Position numbers and translations under genes: made by a program
Shown here: positions 9,131 through 18,086 of the stretch, piece by piece
Layout: each line of letters begins with the position of its first letter
Position numbering within the stretch: position 1 is the stretch's first letter
The notes under the pieces: model-generated
The model's input: the letters and a program-made list of their open reading frames with translations, nothing else
The model's database searches: none
Told to the model about the DNA's origin: nothing
From: Stenotrophomonas rhizophila
Lineage (GTDB): Bacteria > Pseudomonadota > Gammaproteobacteria > Xanthomonadales > Xanthomonadaceae
NCBI RefSeq assembly: GCF_020857975.1
Contig: NZ_JACWUO010000003.1
Span: forward strand, 234,064-298,063
DNA: 64,000 bases
Direction of reading: 5' to 3'

Positions 9131-11248
9131 ATGCCCAAGCTGCGCCGCCCTACCCTGATGCTTGCCATTGCCGCCAGCCTGTCGTTGGGCCTGGCCGCCT
9201 GCGACCGTGAACCGGCCGCGCCCGCCGCGACCCCGCCGGACACCGCCGCCGCGCCGGCGCCGGCCAAGCCGCAGTTGGGCAGCTTCGGTTTCGATGCCGC
9301 CGGCATGGACCGCAGCGTCGCCGCCGGCGATGACTTCTTCGGCTTCGCCAACGGCAGCTGGGTGAAGCACACCGAGATCCCGGCCGACCGTTCCAGCTAC
9401 GGCAGTTTCAACGTCATCGCCGAGAAGACCCTGGCCGATACCCGCGCCATCCTGGAAGGCGCCGCGGCCGATACCCAGGCCAGTGGCCAGGCCAAACTGA
9501 TCGGCGATTACTACGCCGCGTTCATGGACGAGGCCGGGATCGAATCGCGCGGCGTGGCCGCGGTCAAGCCGGAGCTGGAGGCGATCGACGGCATCACCGA
9601 CAAGGCGGCCCTGGCCACCGCGCTGGGTGGCACCCTGCGCGCCGACGTCGACCTGCTGAATGCGACCAATTTCTACACCGACCGCCTGTTCGGGCTGTGG
9701 GTATCGGTGGACCTGCTGCAACCGGACCGCAACGCACCGTACCTGGTGCAGGGCGGCCTGGGCCTGCCCGACCGCGATTTCTACCTGCAGGGCGGCCGCA
9801 TGGCCGATATCCGCAAGCAGTACCAGGCGTACATCGCCCAGGTGCTGCAGCTGGCCGGGGTCGCCGATCCGGCCACCAAGGCCCAGCGCATCCTGGCGCT
9901 GGAAACCAGGATCGCCCAGGCGCACGCCAGCCAGGAAGACACCAACAATGTGGCCAAGGGCGCCAATGCATGGAAGCAGGCCGACCTGAGCGCCAAGGCG
10001 CCGGGCATGGACTGGAACGCCTTCCTGGCCGGCGCCCAGCTCGGCCAGCAGCAGGACTTCATCGTGTGGCAGCCCAAGGCCATGGCCGGCATTTCGCGGC
10101 TGGTGGCCACCGAACCACTGGAGGTATGGAAGGACTACCTGGCATTCCATGCGCTGGACCGCGCCGCGCCGTACCTGCCCAAGCGCTTCGCCGATGCGCG
10201 CTTCGCTTTCCATGGCACCACGCTCAACGGCACCCCGCAGCAGAGCGAACGCTGGAAGCGCGCGGTGGATGAAAGCAACCACGCCGTCGGTGAAGCGATC
10301 GGCAAGCTGTACGTGGAGCGCCATTTCGACCCCGCCACCAAGGCCCGCGCCGATGCGATGGCCAAGAACATCATTGCCGCCTTCGCCAAGCGCATCGATG
10401 CGCTGGAATGGATGTCGCCGCAGACCAAGGCGCAGGCCAAGGCCAAGATCGATGGGCTGACCGTGGGCATGGGCTACCCGGACAAGTGGCGCGATTACAC
10501 TGGCCTGGAGGTCAAGCGCGACGACGCGCTGGGCAATGCCGAGCGCGCCGCGCGCTTTGAATACCAGCGCAACATCGCCAAGCTCGGCCAGCCGGTCGAC
10601 CACAGCGAGTGGGCAATGCTGCCGCAGACCATCAACGCGATGAACGTACCGCTGGAAAACCGCCTGGTGTTCCCGGCGGCAATCCTGCAGCCGCCGTTCT
10701 TCGACGGTGCCGCCGACGATGCGGTCAACTACGGTGCGATCGGTGCGGTGATCGGCCATGAGATCAGCCACGGCTTCGACAATGCCGGCGCGCAGTTCGA
10801 TGAAACCGGCAAGCTGCGCAACTGGTGGACGGCCGATGACCTGGCCCGGTTCAACGCCGCCGGTGACGCGCTGGCCGCCCAGTTCAGCGCTTACCAGCCG
10901 TTCCCGGGCGTGTCGGTCAACGGCCGCCTGACCCTGGGCGAGAACATCGCCGACGTCGCCGGCCTGGCCACCGCTTTCGATGCCTACCAGCTGTCGTTGC
11001 AGGGCAAGCCCGGCCAGACCCTGGAAGGCTTCAGCCCGCAGCAGCGGTTTTTCCTGGGCTTTGCCCAGGCCTGGCGCAGCAAGGCCCGCGAGCAGGCCCT
11101 GCGCAACTCGCTGCTGACCAACGTGCATGCACCGGGCCAGTTCCGCGCGCTGACCGTGCGCAACCTGGATGCGTGGTACCCGGCATTCGAGGTGAAGGAA
11201 GGCCAGAAGCTGTACCTGGCGCCGGACAAGCGGGTCAAGGTGTGGTGA
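9131..11248 (+). CDS. M13-family zinc metallopeptidase lipoprotein (PepO/neprilysin-like)
   Basis: 705 residues. A lipoprotein signal ends in LAAC with Cys24 as the lipidation site. A Pro/Ala-rich linker (25-50) precedes the peptidase domain. The catalytic HExxH is at 543-547 (HEISH) and the third zinc ligand is Glu604 in GENIAD, both in the normal M13 spacing. LNGxxxxxERWKRAV and NAMNVPLENRLVFPAAILQPPFF are further family features. It should cleave oligopeptides in the periplasm from a membrane anchor. I chose the ATG at 9131 because the signal peptide begins there; 9116 adds five residues. A strong terminator follows. Confidence 0.92.
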   Translation: MPKLRRPTLMLAIAASLSLGLAACDREPAAPAATPPDTAAAPAPAKPQLGSFGFDAAGMDRSVAAGDDFFGFANGSWVKHTEIPADRSSYGSFNVIAEKTLADTRAILEGAAADTQASGQAKLIGDYYAAFMDEAGIESRGVAAVKPELEAIDGITDKAALATALGGTLRADVDLLNATNFYTDRLFGLWVSVDLLQPDRNAPYLVQGGLGLPDRDFYLQGGRMADIRKQYQAYIAQVLQLAGVADPATKAQRILALETRIAQAHASQEDTNNVAKGANAWKQADLSAKAPGMDWNAFLAGAQLGQQQDFIVWQPKAMAGISRLVATEPLEVWKDYLAFHALDRAAPYLPKRFADARFAFHGTTLNGTPQQSERWKRAVDESNHAVGEAIGKLYVERHFDPATKARADAMAKNIIAAFAKRIDALEWMSPQTKAQAKAKIDGLTVGMGYPDKWRDYTGLEVKRDDALGNAERAARFEYQRNIAKLGQPVDHSEWAMLPQTINAMNVPLENRLVFPAAILQPPFFDGAADDAVNYGAIGAVIGHEISHGFDNAGAQFDETGKLRNWWTADDLARFNAAGDALAAQFSAYQPFPGVSVNGRLTLGENIADVAGLATAFDAYQLSLQGKPGQTLEGFSPQQRFFLGFAQAWRSKAREQALRNSLLTNVHAPGQFRALTVRNLDAWYPAFEVKEGQKLYLAPDKRVKVW

Positions 11249-11270
11249 CCATCGCGATGCGATGAAGGTG

Positions 11271-11297
11271 AAAACGGGCGCTGCGGCGCCCGTTTTT
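11271..11297. terminator. Bidirectional intrinsic terminator
   Basis: AAAACGGGCGC-TGCG-GCGCCCGTTTTT: an 11-bp GC-rich stem flanked by an A-run on the left and a T-run on the right, so it can end transcripts from both convergent genes. It lies 22 bp past the M13 peptidase stop and touches the stop of the gene on the other strand. Confidence 0.92.
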
Positions 11298-12214
11298 CAT
11301 CCCCACTGGTCCAGCACGCCCACCGGCAGGCCCATGCGCGTGCACGCACGTGTGGCCACCCCATCCTGCAACGCGCGCCGGAACAACGGCGCCATCCCGC
11401 GCAGCGCATGTGCCGATACACCGGCCTGCGCCCGCTGCAGCGGCGTACGCGCCAGCATCGCCCCGGCCCACGCCGGCAGCAGCGCCGCGCCCGCGCCGAG
11501 GAACAACTCACGCGACAGCCCGGCCATCGGCACCGGCAGGCGGATCGTCGACAACACCGCCAGCACCTCGCGCGAGCGTGCGTCGAACTGCAACTGTGAT
11601 TGCTGCTGCGCGAAGTAGGCCTCCACCTCGGCCTGCGACGCCGGCACATCGGTGGCGCCCAACGCTTGGGCCACCCGCTTGTACTCGCGGTAGTACTGGT
11701 CGGCAACCGCGGCCGGCACATCGCGGCAATAGCGTCGGCAGCCCTGCAGGAAGCCGTAGGCCTCGGTCACGTGCACCCAGGTCAGCAGCGCCGGATCGTC
11801 GGCCGAATACGCCCGGCCATCGGCCGCGTGTCCGCGTACCTGCGCATGAATGCGGGCGACCCTGGCCACCAGCGCCTCCACCTGCGCGCGCGGCGCATAG
11901 CTGGTGCCGGCCACGAACGCGGTGGTGCGGCGCAGCCGGCCGACCAGGTCGTGGCGGAAGTTGGAATGGTCATACACCCCGGCCAGCGCCAGCGGATGCA
12001 GGGTCTGCAGCATCAGCGCGCACAGCCCGCCGGCCAGCATCCCGGGGAACTCGGCATGCACCCGCCAGGTGGCGCTGTGCGGCCCGAACCAGCCCGGATC
12101 GCCCAGCGGGCAGTCGTAGTCGATCCCGCTCTGGCCGCGTGGGAATGCCCCCAGCACCCAGCGCCGGATCGGCGCGGTGGCAGGGCGGGAAAGGCGGTGG
12201 AGCAGGGACGGCAT
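11297..12214 (-). CDS. MpaB/DUF2236-family oxygenase-like protein
   Basis: 305 residues (MPSLLHRLSRPATAPIRRWV). The region HPLALAGVYDHSNFRHDLVGRL with FVAGTSYAPRAQV is the conserved core of DUF2236, the family that includes Lcp-type latex-clearing oxygenases and fungal MpaB. In those proteins conserved His residues bind heme b. The WVHVTEAYGFLQGCRRYC segment is also typical. The substrate is unknown. I used the ATG at 12214 because upstream sequence in the frame is low-complexity Arg/Gly and unlike protein. It ends in the shared terminator and faces a divergent membrane-protein gene across a 308-bp gap. Confidence 0.85.
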   Translation of the reverse strand: MPSLLHRLSRPATAPIRRWVLGAFPRGQSGIDYDCPLGDPGWFGPHSATWRVHAEFPGMLAGGLCALMLQTLHPLALAGVYDHSNFRHDLVGRLRRTTAFVAGTSYAPRAQVEALVARVARIHAQVRGHAADGRAYSADDPALLTWVHVTEAYGFLQGCRRYCRDVPAAVADQYYREYKRVAQALGATDVPASQAEVEAYFAQQQSQLQFDARSREVLAVLSTIRLPVPMAGLSRELFLGAGAALLPAWAGAMLARTPLQRAQAGVSAHALRGMAPLFRRALQDGVATRACTRMGLPVGVLDQWG

Positions 12215-12341
12215 TGCAGGTCCGGGCGGGCGGGAGGGCACCGCGGCCTGCGCGGTGGGCCCCGATTCTGGCCGATCACGGTGGCCACCGCGAGCCCGGG
12301 CGTTCTGCCTGCGTTCCATGTGCGCCCGCAGCACGAATTTA

Positions 12342-12362
12342 CCTGCGACATCTTGTCGCAGG
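12342..12362. promoter_or_regulatory. Perfect palindrome in a divergent promoter region
   Basis: Nine-base arms CCTGCGACA / TGTCGCAGG around TCT. It lies between the divergent genes starting at 12214 and 12523, 128 bp from one and 161 bp from the other. Size and symmetry suit a dimeric regulator's operator; a hairpin in RNA is the alternative. No T-run follows. The rest of this 308-bp gap shows nothing definite. Confidence 0.5.
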
Positions 12363-12522
12363 CCGCAGAGCCGATGGTGCAATGCACCACGGTCCACCCA
12401 TTCAGAAACCGACGCGTCCCGGCTTCGCACCGCCCCCATTGCACGATGCGCTGGAAGTGCTAGAACTGAATCCGCCTCAACGTCGTCCAATGCGCCGCTG
12501 CACGTTCCAGAAGGAGCACGTC

Positions 12523-13137
12523 ATGATCGCTTTGTTCAAGGGTTTGGGTTTGCTGTTGCAGGACAACGAGCTGTACAACAGCCCGTTCGAAAAACAGGTC
12601 GCGCATTGGCGTAACAAGAGCGAGCAGCAGATCCGCGAGGAAGTGGCGGTGCTGGCCAAGGCCAAGGGCCAATGGCTGATGGCCTCGATCGTGGGCTGGC
12701 AGGCCGCCTCGCTGCTGATCCTGGGCCTGATCAGCAACTACCTGTGGCGGGACGACTTCCATATCACCTTCACCCGCGTGGTGATCGTATTCGGCTCGTG
12801 GATTTCGATCCTGTTCGTGATCTGGTTCATGGCCAACATGTTCGACCATACCGCCGGCTTCGAACGCTGGATGAAGGCCTTCAACAGCCGCGCACGGATC
12901 ACCTCCGATGCCGACAGCGTGGAATGCGTCGCCGAGGCGCTGGACATGGCCCAGCTGTATCCGGAAGTGCTGGATTACAAGCAGGCGGTCACGGCCCGGC
13001 GCGAGCTGCGCCACGAAGACATCCGCATCATGCGCGAGATCGGCCGGATGAAGCAGCACTCCGAACTGGTCGGCCAGCTCAACCATGTGGGCGAGCAGGA
13101 CAACCGCGGCAACATGCATCTGCAACCGGCGTTCTGA
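12523..13137 (+). CDS. Hypothetical inner-membrane protein with two TM helices
   Basis: 204 residues with a good ribosome site (AAGGAGCACGTC before ATG). A soluble head (1-45) is followed by two adjacent hydrophobic helices (about 48-70 and 80-105, the second VVIVFGSWISILFVIWFMAN) and a charged C-terminal half that is probably cytoplasmic and helical (AEALDMAQLYPEVLDYKQAV, then HEDIRIMREIGRMKQH). I recognise no family. A long upstream extension of the frame is antisense to the DUF2236 gene and is not real. It ends in a strong hairpin terminator and is transcribed alone. Confidence 0.78.
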   Translation: MIALFKGLGLLLQDNELYNSPFEKQVAHWRNKSEQQIREEVAVLAKAKGQWLMASIVGWQAASLLILGLISNYLWRDDFHITFTRVVIVFGSWISILFVIWFMANMFDHTAGFERWMKAFNSRARITSDADSVECVAEALDMAQLYPEVLDYKQAVTARRELRHEDIRIMREIGRMKQHSELVGQLNHVGEQDNRGNMHLQPAF

Positions 13138-13161
13138 CCATCCCGGAAAGCGGGGGGAGCC

Positions 13162-13195
13162 ACAATGCCACCGTGATCACTCACGGTGGCATTGT
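13162..13195 (+). terminator. Long hairpin terminator
   Basis: A perfect 15-bp stem (ACAATGCCACCGTGA / TCACGGTGGCATTGT) with a four-base loop, 24 bp after the stop of the membrane-protein gene. The 3' arm ends in TTGTTCTGTC, a weak U-tract. Confidence 0.8.
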
Positions 13196-13220
13196 TCTGT
13201 CTGGGAACTGACTACCGCCG

Positions 13221-14019
13221 GTAGGGTCGCATCCCGATCGACTGCCGATGACCTGCGCAGCGTTCGTTGATGGCATGACCTGCGTCGGAGCTGGCTTCGG
13301 TATCGGTCATGCGTCCGTCGCGCCGATCATTGGTATCGGCAGTCGTTTGGGAACCGACCCTACCAGGCGGCTTGACCTGCTTCGGTAGGGTCGCATCCCG
13401 ATCGACTGCCGATGACCTGCGCAGCGTTCGTTGATGGCATGACCTGCGTCGGAGCCGGCTTCGGGGCCGGTCATGCGTTCGCCGCGCCGATCACTGGTAT
13501 CGGCAGTCGTTTGGGAACCGACCCTACCAGGCGGCTTGGTCTGCTTTGGTAGGGTCGCATCCCGATCGATTGCCGATGGCCTGCGCAGCGTTCGTTGATG
13601 GCATGACCTGCATCGGAGCCGGCTTTGGCACCGGTCATGCGTTCGTCGCGCCGATCACTGGTATCGGCAGTCGTTTGGGAACCGACCCTACCGGGCGGCT
13701 TGACCTGCTTCGGCAGGGTCGCATCCCGATCGATTGCCGATGGCCTGCGCAGCGTTCGTTGATGGCATGACCTGCGTCGGAGCCGGCTTCGGGGCCGGTC
13801 ATGCGTTCGCCGCGCCGATCACTGGTATCGGCAGTCGTTTGGGAACCGACCCTACCGGGCGGCTTGACCTGCTTCGGTAGGGTCGCATCCCGATCGATTG
13901 CCGATGGCCTGCGCAGCGTTCGTTGATGGCATGACCTGCATCGGAGCTGGCTTCGGCGCGGGTCATGCGTTCGTCGCGCCGATCACTGGTACCGGCAGTC
14001 GTTTGGGAACCGACCCTAC
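13221..14019. repeat. Five tandem 164-bp units of a nested-palindrome element
   Basis: Elements of 143 bp start at 13221, 13385, 13549, 13713 and 13877, exactly 164 bp apart, separated by a 21-bp spacer (CAGGCGGCTTGACCTGCTTC and variants). Each element has three nested inverted pairs: GTAGGGTCG with CGACCCTAC at the ends, CGACTGCCGAT with ATCGGCAGTCG inside, and GCATGACC with GGTCATGC at the centre. Most copies differ by a few substitutions. The period is not a multiple of three, so short open frames here are incidental. A diverged copy lies at 44-197. It is not a CRISPR: the long repeats and short invariant spacer do not fit. The array separates a terminator from the LytTR operon. Confidence 0.93.
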
Positions 14020-14057
14020 CAGTGCGCCGCGCCCGGTGAGGTCGGCTGTGCGGCGCG

Positions 14058-14831
14058 TCACATCCCCCGGAACAGGCTCATGAACGGTTGGCTGACATTG
14101 AGCAGTTCGCTGCGCTGCTTCAGGCGCAGTTGGCCGCGTCCGCTTTCATCGCGGCTGACCGCCGCCACCGCCTTCATGTTGACGATGGTGGAGCGATGGA
14201 TCTGGCGGAACCGCTGCGGGTCCAGCACCTCCAGCAGTTCGCGCAGCGGCGTGCGCAACAGGCTCTCGCCCTGCTCGGTGACCACCGTGGTGTATTTGCT
14301 GTCGGCACGGAAATAGATCACGTCTTCCAGCATGATCAGCTGGGTGTCGCGGCCGTTGCTGGCGGTGATCCAGGCCAGCGGCGGTGCGCTGGAGCGCGCT
14401 CCGGGCTGCTGGCCCAGGCGCTGCAGCAGCTGTTCCAGCAACGCACCGTCCGGGCGGCCCTGCTGCAGGCGCGCCAGGATCCGTTCGCGGGTGGCCAGCA
14501 GGCGCTCATCGCTGACCGGCTTGAGCAGGTAGTCGATCGCACCCTGCTCGAACGCGTCGATGGCGTACTGGTCGTAGGCGGTGACGAACACCACCTGGGT
14601 GCGTGGGCTGAGTTCGGGCAACGCGCGGGCCACCTCGATGCCGCTGATGCCGGGCATGCGGATGTCCAGGAACGCCAGGTCCGGCTTGAGTTCGGCCAGC
14701 TTCTCCAGCGCGCCGGCACCGTCCTCGCAGTCGGCCACCAGCCGCAGCTGCGGCCACAGCCGCTGCAGTTGCGCCACCAGCGACTGGCGCAGCAGGTCCT
14801 CGTCCTCGGCAATGAGCGCATCAAGCTGCAT
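14058..14831 (-). CDS. LytTR-family response regulator (AlgR/LytR type)
   Basis: 257 residues from the ATG at 14831. A receiver domain (1-120) has the acidic pair at Glu9/Asp10, the phosphoacceptor Asp56 (LAFLDIRMPG) and the conserved Lys in LLKPVS. A C-terminal LytTR DNA-binding domain (about 150-255; IYFRADSKYTTV, then FRQIHRSTIVNM) follows. The start lies inside the kinase gene: the two overlap by 11 bp, indicating translational coupling. It should bind DNA after phosphorylation by that kinase; targets are not apparent. Confidence 0.93.
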   Translation of the reverse strand: MQLDALIAEDEDLLRQSLVAQLQRLWPQLRLVADCEDGAGALEKLAELKPDLAFLDIRMPGISGIEVARALPELSPRTQVVFVTAYDQYAIDAFEQGAIDYLLKPVSDERLLATRERILARLQQGRPDGALLEQLLQRLGQQPGARSSAPPLAWITASNGRDTQLIMLEDVIYFRADSKYTTVVTEQGESLLRTPLRELLEVLDPQRFRQIHRSTIVNMKAVAAVSRDESGRGQLRLKQRSELLNVSQPFMSLFRGM

Positions 14832-16113
14832 GGACGGCCTCGCGTGCATCATGCGGCAGGGTGATCGTTGCCGCCACGCCGCTGGGGAAGTTGGAGACGA
14901 TCGCCACCACGGCGCGCTCGCCACAGGTCAGTCGCAGGCGCTCGCGCAGGTTCTTCAGGCCGATCCCGGTGCCGCTGCTGCCCTGCCCGAAGCCCAGGCC
15001 GTCATCGGCCACGGTCAGGGTCACGTGGTCGTCGAAGGCGCGCGCGATGATCCACACCGTGCCACCGCCGGGCTTGGGTTCCAGCCCATGCTTGATCGCG
15101 TTCTCGACCAGGGTCTGCAGCGCCATCGACGGCAGCGGCAGCCCGAGCAGCGCCGACGGCACATCGACCTGCAGGGCCAGCCGCGCGCCCATGCGGATCT
15201 TGAGGATCTCCAGGTAGGCCTGGGTGCGCTCCAGCTCCACGCCCAGGGTGGACATGGATTCCTCCACGCTGGGCAGCGAACTGCGCAGGTACTGGATCAG
15301 GTGCCCCAGCATCTGGTCGGCGCGCGGTGGATCGGTGCGGGTCAGCACCTGCGCATTGGCCAGCGTGTTGTACAGGAAGTGCGGCTCGACCTGGGCGTGC
15401 AGCAGGTTCAACCTGGCCACCGACAGTTCCTTCTCGGTGGCGGTCTGCTCGGCGGCCGCCTGCTCGCCCCGGCGCTGCTCGGCCACCCGGCGGGTGATCG
15501 CGCGGCTGACCGCTTCGGCGTTTTCGTAGTTGCTGCCTTCGTCCACCGCCAGCAGGTCGGCCCAGACCCCGGCGTCGGGTTCGAACAGCAGCGTCACGCT
15601 GCTGGTGCCCTGCCCCGGGGTGACCGTGGCCAGCACGCTGTTGCGGCGGATCGCCAACCGTGCCGGCAGGTTCCAGCGCGACGGCGGACGGCCGTTGTAG
15701 GGATCCACGCGGCGCACATAGGCGCGCACCTGCAGGCTGCCGGCGGCACTTTCGATGTCTTCCACCCGCGGCAGTTCGGCGATGGCGGCCTCGACCAGGG
15801 CGAAGGCCGGGCCGGCATCCATCGGCAGTTCGATCTGGCGACGCTGGCGGCTGGACAGGGTGGTGGCATCCAGCCGCCCGGCACTGAGCCAGACCCGCCG
15901 GATATGGGTGATGCAGCTGCCGATCGCGGTCACCATCAGGAACAGCGCGAGCAGCCCGAACACCCAGCCCGGGCCTTCGTCCATGCCGTGGAAGAAGCCG
16001 CTCCAGACAAAACCGGCCACCACCAGGGCGGCGGCCCAGGCCAACAGGATGCGCAGGATCAGGACGAGGCTGGCGAACACGGCGGTGTCTTCATGATGGG
16101 ATGGGGCGAGCAT
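14821..16113 (-). CDS. LytS-type sensor histidine kinase
   Basis: 430 residues. Two hydrophobic helices near 15-35 and 50-70 anchor the protein. A poorly conserved middle region is followed by a His_kinase domain with the phosphoacceptor His245 in QVEPHFLYNTLANAQ, and a GHKL ATPase domain with the N-box LQTLVENAIKHG and DDGLGFG. The single-family PHFLYN signature is diagnostic of LytS/YehU kinases, which pair with LytTR regulators. I chose the ATG at 16113; the frame extends upstream without a better start. It is the first gene of a two-gene operon. Confidence 0.92.
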   Translation of the reverse strand: MLAPSHHEDTAVFASLVLILRILLAWAAALVVAGFVWSGFFHGMDEGPGWVFGLLALFLMVTAIGSCITHIRRVWLSAGRLDATTLSSRQRRQIELPMDAGPAFALVEAAIAELPRVEDIESAAGSLQVRAYVRRVDPYNGRPPSRWNLPARLAIRRNSVLATVTPGQGTSSVTLLFEPDAGVWADLLAVDEGSNYENAEAVSRAITRRVAEQRRGEQAAAEQTATEKELSVARLNLLHAQVEPHFLYNTLANAQVLTRTDPPRADQMLGHLIQYLRSSLPSVEESMSTLGVELERTQAYLEILKIRMGARLALQVDVPSALLGLPLPSMALQTLVENAIKHGLEPKPGGGTVWIIARAFDDHVTLTVADDGLGFGQGSSGTGIGLKNLRERLRLTCGERAVVAIVSNFPSGVAATITLPHDAREAVHAA

Positions 16114-16184
16114 AGCCCTGCCGCCGGCCAGGACAAGCGCGATGCGACGAAGACCGGGTTTGCGGGGATGAAGTACGGAAAACC

Positions 16185-16304
16185 GTAGCACCGGGCTCTG
16201 CCCGGCTGCCTTTCATCGGCGCGGTGCTGCGGGGGAGCCGGCCAGCGGCCGGATCCCCCTGTTTCGATCATTCAAGCGAGGAGCCGGCCAGCGGCCGGCA
16301 CTAC
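16185..16304. repeat. Cluster of three SMAG/REP palindromes
   Basis: 16185-16209 begins GTAG with the stem CACCGGGC / GCCCGGCTG. 16235-16259 and 16281-16304 are minus-strand copies with the core GAGCCGGCC-AGC-GGCCGG; the last ends CTAC. The last copy's GTAG contains the TAG stop of the M28 peptidase gene. They lie upstream of the kinase and downstream of the peptidase, where REP clusters usually stabilise or end mRNA. Confidence 0.85.
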
Positions 16305-17950
16305 TTTCGTTCGGCGGCGCTGGCATCGCGCGGGGCACGGAACTGGGAGTCTTCACTCCAGTTCGGCCAGGTACGCGAATTGGCCAGCTGGTTGCCCAGC
16401 GTGTACAGCACTTCCAGGTCGCGCGCGGCGCCGGCGAAGCTCCAGTCCGGCTGCCACTGGTCGCCCTGCTGGTGGTAACGCTTGGCGGTGTAGTCGTCCG
16501 AGGCGGCCTTGCCCGCGGCCACGCCACCGTCCACCCAGTCCTGGCCGGCCGAATAGGACACCGCCGGCACGCCGCGCTTGGCGAACGGGAAGTGGTCCGA
16601 GCGGAAGAACAGGCCGGCTTCCGGCTTCGGGTCGGGGGTGTAGCGGATGTCCCAGCCCTTGGCCACGTCCTTGAGCTGGTCCAGCAGTTCCAGCCTGGCC
16701 GAGCCGTAGATGCCGAAATCGCGCGACGGGCCGAACGGCGCCATGCCGTCCATGTTGATCACCGCCACGGTCTTGCCCAGCGGGTACAGCGGGTGGCTGG
16801 CGTAGTACTCCGAGCCGAGCAGGCCCTTCTCCTCGGCGGTCACCGCCAGGAACAGCACCGAGCGCTGCGGGAGCGGGCCCTTGGCATAGCCGCGCGCCAG
16901 CTCCAGCAGCGAGGCGGTGCCGCTGGCATTGTCCAGCGCGCCGTTGAAGATGGTGTCGCCGCTGGCGTCGGGCTTGCCCACCCCGATGTGGTCCCAGTGC
17001 GCGCTGTACACCACGGTCTCGTCCGGGTGCTTGCTGCCTTCCAGGCGCGCGGCCAGGTTGTGCGAGGTGATCACCTCGGTCTTGACCGCATACTTGGCCG
17101 AGAAGGTCTCCCCCTTCAGTTCCACCGGCTTGAAATCGCGGGTCTGCGCCTGCTGCTTGAGCTGCTCGAAATCCAGCCCGGCGCGCTTGAACAGGTCCAC
17201 CGCCAGATCGCGCTGGATCCAGCCTTCCAGCAGCGGATGGGCCTGGGCCGGCTTGTCGCGGACCACATCGAACATGGTGTTGGTATTGGAACCGGCCACG
17301 GTGGCCCAGCCATAGGACGCCGGTGCGGTCTCGTGCACGATCAGCACGCCCAGCGCGCCCTGGCGCGCGCCTTCCTCGTACTTGTAGGTCCAGCGGCCGT
17401 AGTAGGTCATGCCCTTGCCGTCGAAGTCGCCCTGGCCACTTTCGAAGTCCGGGTCGTTGATCAGCACCACCGCGATCTTGCCCTTCAGGTCCACGCCCTT
17501 GAAGTCGTCCCAGTTGCGCTCGGGCGCGTTGACGCCGTAGCCGAGGAACACCAGCGGCGCGTTGTTGATGTCCACCGCGTTGGCGCCGTTCATCGCCGCG
17601 CGCACGGCGATTTCCTGGCCCTGGCTCAGCGCCTGCGGCTTGCCCTGGCTGCGCAGCGACAGGTCCGGCGTACCGACGATATCGCCCTTGAGCAGCGGTA
17701 CGGCCTGGGTCCACAGGCGCTTGCCGTCCTGCAGGTCGCCAGCGGGCTGCAGCCCGGCCGCGGCGAACTGCTTGCTCAGGTAGGCAATGGTCTTGGCTTC
17801 ACCGGCGGTTGCCGGCGAGCGGCCTTCATAGGCGTCGGAGGCCAGCTCCTTGACGTCGGCGGAAATCCGCGCGCCATCGAACTTCGGCGTTGCCGCCATC
17901 AGGGCGCCGGACACCGACAGGGCCAGCACGCTCAGTACTACTCGCTTCAT
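16301..17950 (-). CDS. Exported M28-family zinc aminopeptidase
   Basis: 549 residues. The signal peptide (MKRVVLSVLALSVSGALMAA) is followed by a PA-type insert domain (about 150-280) and a peptidase domain. The zinc-binding motifs are visible: SAHWDHIGVG, NGALDNASGTASLLELAR, the catalytic pair in VTAEEKGLLGSEYYA, INMDGM and the final RSDHFPFAKRGVP. It should act in the periplasm as an aminopeptidase. The ATG at 17950 starts the signal peptide; the longer frame upstream is Arg/Pro-rich noise. It is a single gene; its TAG is provided by a SMAG repeat. Confidence 0.92.
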   Translation of the reverse strand: MKRVVLSVLALSVSGALMAATPKFDGARISADVKELASDAYEGRSPATAGEAKTIAYLSKQFAAAGLQPAGDLQDGKRLWTQAVPLLKGDIVGTPDLSLRSQGKPQALSQGQEIAVRAAMNGANAVDINNAPLVFLGYGVNAPERNWDDFKGVDLKGKIAVVLINDPDFESGQGDFDGKGMTYYGRWTYKYEEGARQGALGVLIVHETAPASYGWATVAGSNTNTMFDVVRDKPAQAHPLLEGWIQRDLAVDLFKRAGLDFEQLKQQAQTRDFKPVELKGETFSAKYAVKTEVITSHNLAARLEGSKHPDETVVYSAHWDHIGVGKPDASGDTIFNGALDNASGTASLLELARGYAKGPLPQRSVLFLAVTAEEKGLLGSEYYASHPLYPLGKTVAVINMDGMAPFGPSRDFGIYGSARLELLDQLKDVAKGWDIRYTPDPKPEAGLFFRSDHFPFAKRGVPAVSYSAGQDWVDGGVAAGKAASDDYTAKRYHQQGDQWQPDWSFAGAARDLEVLYTLGNQLANSRTWPNWSEDSQFRAPRDASAAERK

Positions 17951-18050
17951 CGCTCTCTCCACACACGGGACCACTTGGATCCCGAGTGTAGGCGATGGAC
18001 GCAGCGGCGGGCGCTGCCCGGCCGTAGGCGATGCCGGGCATGGCCGCGAC

Positions 18051-18073
18051 AGCGGGGCAGAGCCCCGCTCTAC
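18051..18073 (-). repeat. SMAG/REP palindrome
   Basis: On the minus strand it begins GTAG and pairs AGCGGGGC with GCCCCGCT around TCT. It lies 14 bp downstream of the stop of the CsgG-like gene, a likely 3' end structure for the four-gene operon. Confidence 0.82.
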
Positions 18074-18086
18074 GGGCCGGCAACGG

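Noticed and set aside
8486..11128. Minus-strand open frame across the M13 peptidase
   Set aside because: It is the shadow of a well-supported metallopeptidase gene on the other strand; high GC makes such frames common.
13221..14019. CRISPR array
   Set aside because: The repeats are 143 bp with an invariant 21-bp spacer; a CRISPR has short repeats and unique spacers. No cas genes are present.
13546..14083. Small plus-strand frames in the repeat array
   Set aside because: They repeat with the 164-bp unit, which is not a multiple of three, so phase is not conserved between copies. There are no ribosome sites.
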